NCBI GenBank assembly: GCA_003586115.2
Contig: QVOM02000025.1
Location: 49,271,395 to 49,335,394, forward strand
DNA length: 64,000 nucleotides
Source of the DNA: Salvator merianae
Taxonomy: Eukaryota > Chordata > Lepidosauria > Squamata > Teiidae
Direction: 5' to 3'
Position numbers and translations under genes: made by a program. This document shows positions 57,227 through 64,000 of the stretch, one piece after another (the first letter of the stretch is position 1; each line of letters begins with the position of its first letter). The notes under the pieces are model-generated. The model made no database searches. It had not been told where the DNA came from and worked only from the letters and a program-made list of their open reading frames with translations.

Positions 57227-57447
57227 AGAATGGCCCCAACTTACCATGATCTTGACTGGCCTGGAATTGTCTGCTTAGATAATTTCAGTCTAGTAAGTGT
57301 GAACCTGGCCTTAGTGACCAATTACGTCCTCACTTAAAATCAGTGTCAGCCACTGGCTTTAAAGGTGGGTGTTCGTAACCCACGGAAAGTGTGCAGTTGC
57401 TATTCACAGGGTCTCTGGGTCTCCATACTGTTGCAGCGGGTCATACT

Positions 57448-57577
57448 GACCCTTTCTGCACTGAACCTTATTCCAGATTATATCCCAGAATAGGGACCTG
57501 CCATCTATATGCTGGTGCAGGCTATGACAGGTCCTGCCAGGATATAATCCAGAATAAGGCCCAGTGTAGAAAGGGCT
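57448..57577 (+). mobile_element. Family P MITE with internal deletion (130 bp)
   Basis: GACCCTTTCTGCACTGAACC at the left and GCCCAGTGTAGAAAGGGCT at the right. About 50 bp of the right arm is missing, so the long palindrome is broken. No matching flanking triplet (ACT against AAA). It lies only 590 bp from the 56678 copy. Confidence 0.78.
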
Positions 57578-60500
57578 AAAGACTAATCCTCTTCATGCTC
57601 AGTTTTTCTATGCTTTCCAGATGTTTTACTAGGTGCTGATTCCAGGACTGTAAAAAACCTATACAGAGGCTACAATTATATACAGCTCTGATATAGCACC
57701 TCTTTTCAGTAATCCACCATTTTCTGAAGGCACCCCCAGAAACCTTGTTCACAGCACTGCAGAAAGAACCAGTACAAGTGATACCCCCAAATAAGTGCAT
57801 CTTTGATTCCAGCTAGTTGACTCTGCCACTTTCAATCAATGCACCAGATGAACACTCCAGATCAACCTTCAGGATCTATGCATTATTCTTAGTTAACCAC
57901 TTAACTCTGGGTGCACTATAAAAATGACTAGAAGAGTCTGGAAGTGTGTTGCGAAAAAGTGGGTAAAATGAGGCTGCATCTACACATTGTTGAAAACAAT
58001 AAACAAAGTGGTCCAAAAGCAGCTTATAGGTGGTAGATGCCAAACACTAGTGTTCCAATCCCATCACTAATTCCCACCAAAATTCTCCTTGTTGCCAGTA
58101 TCCTCATCCTCATCTAATCTATCAGATGCCCACTTCTAGGTCTCTTTATGTACACAAACTTGTAAATCTCTTAGGTTTTATTTCCACAATGATAAATTGT
58201 AGTGCTTTAAGAGCAGGAACAACTGCTGCCATCTCAGAGGTGTGGCATGAAGAATCTGCATGCTGTGTGCATCAGCCTCCTGCTCTTCTTTGTTCTCCAG
58301 CTTTGAAGATGTAGCACATATAAACTGTTGTCATGTCAGAATGTCCCCAGAAGTCAGTCATTTTCAGTGTGATGTAAAAGATATCCAGGTAGATCACTCC
58401 ATCAGTAAGTTGCTTACATGGGCACTATATATCTAATGCAGTTGCAGTGAGCTCCTGGGGATGGTGGACACCCTGAGAGTTCTTTGTCCCACTTTATTGA
58501 GAGGATACCTCCAAAGGCACTTGCCAGCTCTCCAGTACCCTTAGAGAAGTACTGTATGCCAGAGGGCACTGCCAACATGAGGACACTGCACCACTAAGGT
58601 CTTCACTGAGTGCTTTCTGACATCAGTATGCGGGCAGTTTTCATTTTTTTGTTATCAGATGTATAATAGTCTGCACAGGTGGATCTTCAGATTTAAAATG
58701 TGTGATTAACTGAATATTAATGAACTGTTGAGCATTTCCCAACTTTTTATACTAATTGGCAGCTTCTGCATGTTATGCATTGCTGCACACTTTGGAGTTA
58801 AGATTGGCCTAGATTGGGTAAACTAGGCCAAAAATGGAGTGACACCCAGCAACGTGCTCCAGTAGCTGTCCATATTACGCTGGCCTGGCCTCACTCAACA
58901 TCAGAAGCCAGGAATGAAAGTTCTCCACTTCTGAAGTTTCCAACTAGGTCTGTTTTTGTTGAGCAGCTAGAAATGGCACATTTCTGGCACTGTTGCAGGA
59001 GCCCAATAAAATGTTATTATGCTCCACACACCAGCTGGACCATCCTAGCCATCTGCATTCTAGCCCTGTCTACCCTCAGGAATGCTTTGGAAACTGATTT
59101 AAACTGGTCTCCCATTAACCCACTCTCCAGCACCATTTTTGCATCAGGGAGTTGGCTAACTACAACAATTGTGCAGGCCATACCCCAGGATGTGTGGCTG
59201 TCAGGGATCAATCTGTCATGAAGATGCTGTGATCTCCCTGGCAGCGATGTAGGTCAGAAGTCCAGTGTGGAAGCTGCCTTTGTGACTTCCATCTTTGCTC
59301 TTCTTAAAGTTGAAAAATTCTTGACTATTATTGACAAGAGAAGAGATTTTTGTTTGAATTCTTCATTTGAACATTTTGTCTATTCTAAATTACTATAGTA
59401 CCTGCAAATTTGAGGCATTCTTCCACTTTTGTCATGGATAAGAAATATTTGCCCTTATCTCTCCCAGCATTTCCTGGCTGCCTTTAACAGACAGTTGCCG
59501 AAGCTTCTTAGGCATCTGAATTATACTTGGCTATTCAAGAAAATAGATAGACAAACAGAAGACAGATGTAAACACTTTTACCATGTACATGTCTCCCCTT
59601 GAACTCTGTCATTTCTAGGGAGCAGAAGAATCCTCTAGTTCTTATCCAATAATTGCTCATTATATTCTGGATTACAGACTAGAGTGTAAGGCTTTTATGT
59701 AAATTGGTCCACAGGAATAAATTTTCCCATGGGTTGTTCTCCATGAAATAGATTTTCTACATGGACATTGAAACTGTATGCATGTTTCTTTTTTGGAAAT
59801 GAGACAAAGTAAAGGAATTTACATGCTGTGAACCATTTTTCCATATCAATTTACTCTTATACTGTCTTCAGCAGTATAATACAGGGTTGTTGGGTTTTTT
59901 TTTTTGTATATTTTCCTCTACATTTCCATATTAGAGCCTAGTGGACAACCACACTTTAAATACATGGTGTTATTAAAGTGGACCTAAACATGTTTGGTAA
60001 AAAGACAGGAACTGAAATGGCTGACATTTCAAAATTCATTGTCTGCCTGTGTAGATGCTGCATTGATGAAAAATGAAAAATTCCCTAAATCTCTGTTAAA
60101 TTTGTTTCTGGTGAGCTTTGTACTACTTTTAGGAAATCATGTTGCTTGTTCTACCCTGATTTTCACAGAGATATTGGCTATTTGTACACTTATCTGGCTG
60201 ACTAGGTCTGGCAGGACCAGACCAGGCTGGAGTGGTTCTGCTAGCAGAAATGGCCCTACTGTCACTGAACAAGCCTTCTCTACTCACAAGGCTTTCTGGA
60301 ACAGCTTTCATTCTGGCTTCAAACACTCACAACTTCCAGATTCCCCAGTGGTTAGGAACTAAAGTAGCCTTGGAGCCCCAGGGGGACCCATTTTGACAGG
60401 ATGATAGGGTGCACTGCTGAAACGGGTCACCTTGTTAAACTGGAACAGGGAGGTGTGTCTCTTCCGCATGCCATCCTGATCCATTCCATGAGCCCCTGTA

Positions 60501-60765
60501 CCATTTTGGCCACCTAGATAAAGCTAAGCTGGTCCACAGTGCAGAAAGGAGGCCTCTGGACCCCTTCCTGGACCAACCCATTGGTAAGTTAAGTTACTTA
60601 TGGCTGTTTGGATCTGCAGCAGAGCCAGTGGAGTTCCAAGGTCAGAGTATTAGGCTGCATCCGCACAAAGTGTCCCTAAACCACATTAAAGGTAAGAAAA
60701 TACAATTTCCAAAGTGCATTCCCTGCCCTTTAATATGGACTACAAGTGGGATGGAAACATTAGCA
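57578..60765. other. Unannotated stretch
   Basis: About 3.2 kb with no recognised gene. A 135-codon frame at 58814-59221 and a 122-codon frame at 59994-60362 have no motif or regular composition. Around 58900 the words AATGAAAGTT...GTTTCC recall 24340-24375, possibly parts of an old shared repeat. Confidence 0.45.
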
Positions 60766-60784
60766 TCTACATGCTATCACCCCT

Positions 60785-60865
60785 TCAGTGATAGAAACTG
60801 GATGTCCCTGGGTTCAAATCCCCACTGGACCATGGGATCACACTGAGACTGCCTTTATATGGTAG
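60785..60865 (+). mobile_element. Possible tRNA-derived SINE fragment
   Basis: GGGTTCAAATCCCCACTGGA at about 60810 is an excellent polymerase III B box, and CCATGGGATCACACTGAGAC follows where Sauria-type SINEs have their 'CCATGAAGCTCACTGGG' block. The A box side is not recognisable. It is too short for certainty. Confidence 0.45.
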
Positions 60866-60916
60866 TATAAACCAGGCCTGAAGTAGTTTGACTCTAGAAA
60901 TAGCCACATTCAATAC

Positions 60917-61380
60917 TTAGGGTGCAATCAGACATGCGTAAAGGGATGTCCTGGGAGAACTGAAGTTGGGGATGCAAGACATTTCACCCCTGCATGTGCC
61001 TTACTGCATCCTGAAGCTGGAAATTAGCATCTCTTCCTCATACAGAAGATATTAACACAGAGAGTGACTCTTTCTTTCAGTCATATTGGGAAGGGATAAA
61101 GAGGAAGGAAATGTAGCCAATCACAGCCTGGGAACAAATACTGTCAGCTAGTGACCAATCAGGACCCTGGAAAGCCATGCAGATGGCTGGCCAACCAGTG
61201 GCAAACAACTGTTGTTAGGGAGGCATAGCCAGACTTTAAAGATGAAGGAAGAGCAATATGGAATATGAGGTAGGATAATTCTTTTAAATGTTTGAATGCC
61301 TGTTAGTTTTGGATGGCTACAGAAGGGGTGCATTTTCTAAAGGGGATAATTGAAAACAGCTCTGTCTGATCACACCCTTA
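60917..61380. mobile_element. MITE of 458 bp with TTA target duplication (Harbinger-like ends)
   Basis: The element is 60920-61377. The left end GGGTGCAATCAGACA and right end TGTCTGATCACACCC are inverted copies with two mismatches. It is flanked by TTA at 60917-60919 and 61378-61380. A TTA duplication with GGG-starting ends fits PIF/Harbinger elements. It is unrelated in sequence to families T and P. No coding capacity. Confidence 0.75.
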
Positions 61381-64000
61381 ATATACTAGCAGTCAGAAGA
61401 TGATTCAGAAATGGAAACAGTTCTATCAGTTTCCCTTGCCATCCTGGTAGCTTACTAAAAGTGATGTGGTGCTTCCATTGTGTAGATACTAGGGATTTTT
61501 AAAACCACCTGAATAAAATGAGAGAAAAATTCCTAGGCGCACAGAAAAAAGCCTTCCAGACCGATTGTATGAATAGACTATTCAAAACTCACCCAAAATG
61601 TAGCCTATTCACTTCAACAGGCAAGCTACCATGACTGCAGGGGGTGCTGTTCACTGATCAGCCAATAGATAGGAAATCCCCACCTCTTTGCTGAAGCAGT
61701 TTCCAACTCCTTAATTTCTTAACTGACAGGTTTTCCTTTGCAATTACAAACTTGAGTTTTTAACTCACTTTTTGAGTTTTTAACTCAATTACAAACTTGA
61801 GGTTTTTACTCACTATGTATTTTTATATGAAGTCTATGTGCTTTTTAAGTACATTTCTAAGGAAGGCAGGATAGGAGTAATATTTTTAGTTCCAGGCTTG
61901 TTCAATCTGCTTAATTGTTGAGTTCAAAAGGAAACTCTGGCTGCTGGCAGGAGCTCCTTGCTGCCCCTCCCTGATTGTCTGATGGGTTACTCCTCCAAGC
62001 AAAGGCTGTGATTGGCAGAGGCACTCCAAGTAAGGTGACTCAAGAGTTGTTTTTTCCTGGCTGCTGAAAGGGCAAATAATTACTGGCTTGGAGGCAGGGT
62101 AAGGTGAATGTTTTTATTTCCACTTTGGCCCCTCAGAGTCAAAGTCACCCAGAAGGCAACTGAAATAGCTAATCTGAACACACCAAAAGAAACCTCCTTC
62201 AACTTAGTTTTCTTATATATAAAATAGTCAGTGTATACTATAGAGCTGGCTTCATTTATTTAAAAAACTGAGTTGATGATTGCTTAGGCAAGGAGATTTA
62301 CCTCTAAGCTATTATTTAAAACAGTCATAAGTGCTACAGGTTTTTGTACAGCCTGTCTGTGAGTCTTTAAATATTACTAAGCCATTTAGCTTCTGCATTC
62401 AATCTGATTTATTTAACAACTTCTGGCAAAAAACAGTCCCAGGCAAGGTAGGAGTGTGTAGCAATTTTTGTTAGGGCTATATACTAGACTGGATAATGGT
62501 TTTCCCAGATTAAATAATTTGTAATTTTGCTGTAATTTTCATCACACCTGTCTGCCACATCAGCTGGCTTTATGTTGATGTAGAATTATTTATTTATTTA
62601 TTTAAAACATTAAAATACCATTTCCAATAGGTGTAGACCCCTACCAGAACCTCGAGACCTGGACAGGGCAGTGCCAAGGGACCATTTTCAGAAATGGGAC
62701 TTGCATCTAGGTTAGGCTCCCATGACAGGAAATTGAAATCTGTTCTATGATAAAGGATCTCCTGAAGGATCACTGACCCCAAATCTTTGACTCTGGGTTT
62801 TTTGTTTTGGTTTTGGTTTGGTTTTTTCCCCTTCCTTATTAAAAAGGTTATTCTCACACCACAGCCTAATCTCATCAGCAGGACGTGCAGGAAGGTGACA
62901 CTTAAACTGTAAAGAATAGTGTCAGGATTGGCATTAAGGCAATCTGGTTACATGACCTGAACAGTCTGAATGTTGAAAAACTGTGTTTACTCCATTTTGT
63001 CTCCCTAAACAGCTTCCTGGCTATCCTGCGGATAGTAATCGAGGTATAAGAACAGTTTCCCTGCCCACTCAGTGTCTCTAGTTTAATCTGGGGTATATCG
63101 CGTGTCCTTTTCCATTTCTGACTTTCTCTGGGTCTGTGCTAGGTTTCCAGTGTCATCAGTTTACTCCAGGGTCAACCAGTCTGATTATTTCAAAATTTGT
63201 CACTCCATCCCTCCCTCAAAAGCTCAACTCCAATCTGTCCTGGCAAGGAGCTGAACTTTATTTGCTGGGGGGTGGGGGTCTTGAAAGCTGTGGGATGGGA
63301 ATCATTCCTGAGACAAGGCTCAAATTTTCTTTCTCTCTCCCTACAGGCTTATTGTGTCTTGCTGGTCAAGGCAGCTTGATCTTCCATTTCTGTTGCCACA
63401 AAGAGGCAAGGGTTAACTCAGAGCCAGGTGACTCAGTAGGCTAAGCCACATGGGCAAGCAAGAATAATTGATGTACTGAATTCTAGGACCCCATAGCTCA
63501 CTTCACTGGTGTCAAAAGGTGAGGAACTGGCCAAAGGATTGGTTCTTCTGCCTACTCTGTAAACCTGTCCTTCTGAGCATTGTGATCCTCCAGCTAGCTT
63601 GTGTGTGGGAGAGAGTGGTTTTGTCTTGAAAGAATTCTTAATCACTGAGAAGATTGTCCCTGAGTAAAATAAGTCTCTGAGAATGGTGTATCACCCTTGT
63701 TTTCCAGAATTAGTTGTTTCTCCTTCACTCCTCACTGCTTTCCTTCCCAGTTAAAGTACTTCTTCCCTGATTCTATTTTTTTTTAAATACCTTTTCAGTT
63801 AAAGATACTCTTTCTATAGTGTCTCAAGGCACAATTGATAGTGGAATTTATAGGTTTTGAATGTGGGAATCACAGGAGAAGCATTAATTGAATTGAGGGC
63901 TCTGACCTGTGGCATCACCTTTCCCTAGATACTAAAGTACTTGGAATGTAGACTTATCTTCTCACTGAATCCTGCTCACCCGTGCTTAGCAATCAAATTT
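61381..64000. other. Unannotated stretch to the window end
   Basis: A local duplication at 61740-61814 repeats AATTACAAACTTGAG and TTTTTAACTCA. A (TTTA)n tract lies at 62586-62604. No gene or transposon end recognised; frames of 60-102 codons show no motif. Confidence 0.5.

Larger units (their letters stand above)
56337..57310 (-). mobile_element. Outer family T element of a three-level nest
   Basis: The left end GGGACCTTTTCACACTTACC and right end GTAAGTGTGAACCTGGCC are inverted copies of the family T terminus. The interior left of 56608 and right of 57226 belongs to this element. Its content (GGACTTTGCAGTGGTGATC, then CATTCACATTTGC) is closer to subfamily 2. It was split by the family T copy at 56608-57226. 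No matching target duplication remains (ATT against TTA). Confidence 0.6.

Noticed and set aside
58814..59221. 135-codon frame
   Set aside because: No motif, no splice or promoter context, and no support for coding beyond chance length.
59994..60362. 122-codon frame with a hydrophobic start
   Set aside because: Composition changes midway and no family is recognisable; likely chance.
60810..60830. tRNA gene
   Set aside because: Only a B-box-like word is present; no cloverleaf or A box can be built, so it was recorded as a possible SINE fragment instead.

Overview
This window is interspersed-repeat DNA from a vertebrate genome, most likely a squamate reptile (lizard or snake). I found no host protein-coding exon, rRNA gene, functional tRNA gene or CRISPR array, and no bacterial-style gene organisation. 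The host guess rests on the mixture of repeats: a CR1 LINE with the ATTCTATG octamer tail, a BovB/RTE endonuclease fragment, a tRNA-derived SINE resembling Sauria SINEs, L2- and L3/CR1-like fragments, a Penelope-like GIY-YIG fragment, hAT elements and a sushi-type Ty3/Gypsy gag relic. Each of these is known from squamates; BovB together with a Sauria-like SINE is the most telling pair. No species is claimed.

Layout. 1-10 kb: a long DNA element (1344-3029) interrupted by an internally deleted CR1 (2022-2647), a Penelope-like fragment (5839-6090, minus), a compact DNA element (6197-6669) and two hairpins (8472-8526; 9043-9279). 10-15 kb: a decayed hAT transposase (10628-12342), a tandem duplication and an L1-type reverse transcriptase fragment. 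16-27 kb: two complete non-autonomous hAT elements with perfect 8-bp target duplications (16243-17048, 25635-26339), a third hAT-like element (22748-23099), a nested pair of elements (19285-20391 around 19385-19563), a SINE and old LINE pieces, then a gag relic on the minus strand. 28-39 kb: an L2 fragment, a hAT element whose inside has become a five-unit tandem array (31990-32905), an L3/CR1 3' end and a BovB fragment. 40-49 kb: five more copies of the main DNA-element family and a local duplication. 50.1-53.3 kb: one young CR1 whose ORF2 is broken by only one frameshift and one stop codon. 53.4-64 kb: a G-rich stem-loop, a three-deep nest of DNA elements (56337-57310) and a separate element with TTA duplications (60920-61377).

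The most unusual feature is a high-copy non-autonomous DNA-transposon family, here called family T (termini GGGCCTGTTCACACTT, probable 3-bp target duplications). I find twelve insertions in both orientations, occupying about 12% of the window. Each end has a subterminal hairpin whose two arms change together between copies, and long copies carry a dense field of short CCAAT-containing motifs. A second short family, P (termini GGCCCTTTCTGCACTT, about 180 bp, also with 3-bp duplications), has inserted into family T twice. No transposase for T or P is visible here, so both were probably moved in trans by an element elsewhere in the genome.

All calls come from reading the sequence by eye. Family names rest on recognised motifs, not on a database search, and boundaries without target-site duplications are approximate.
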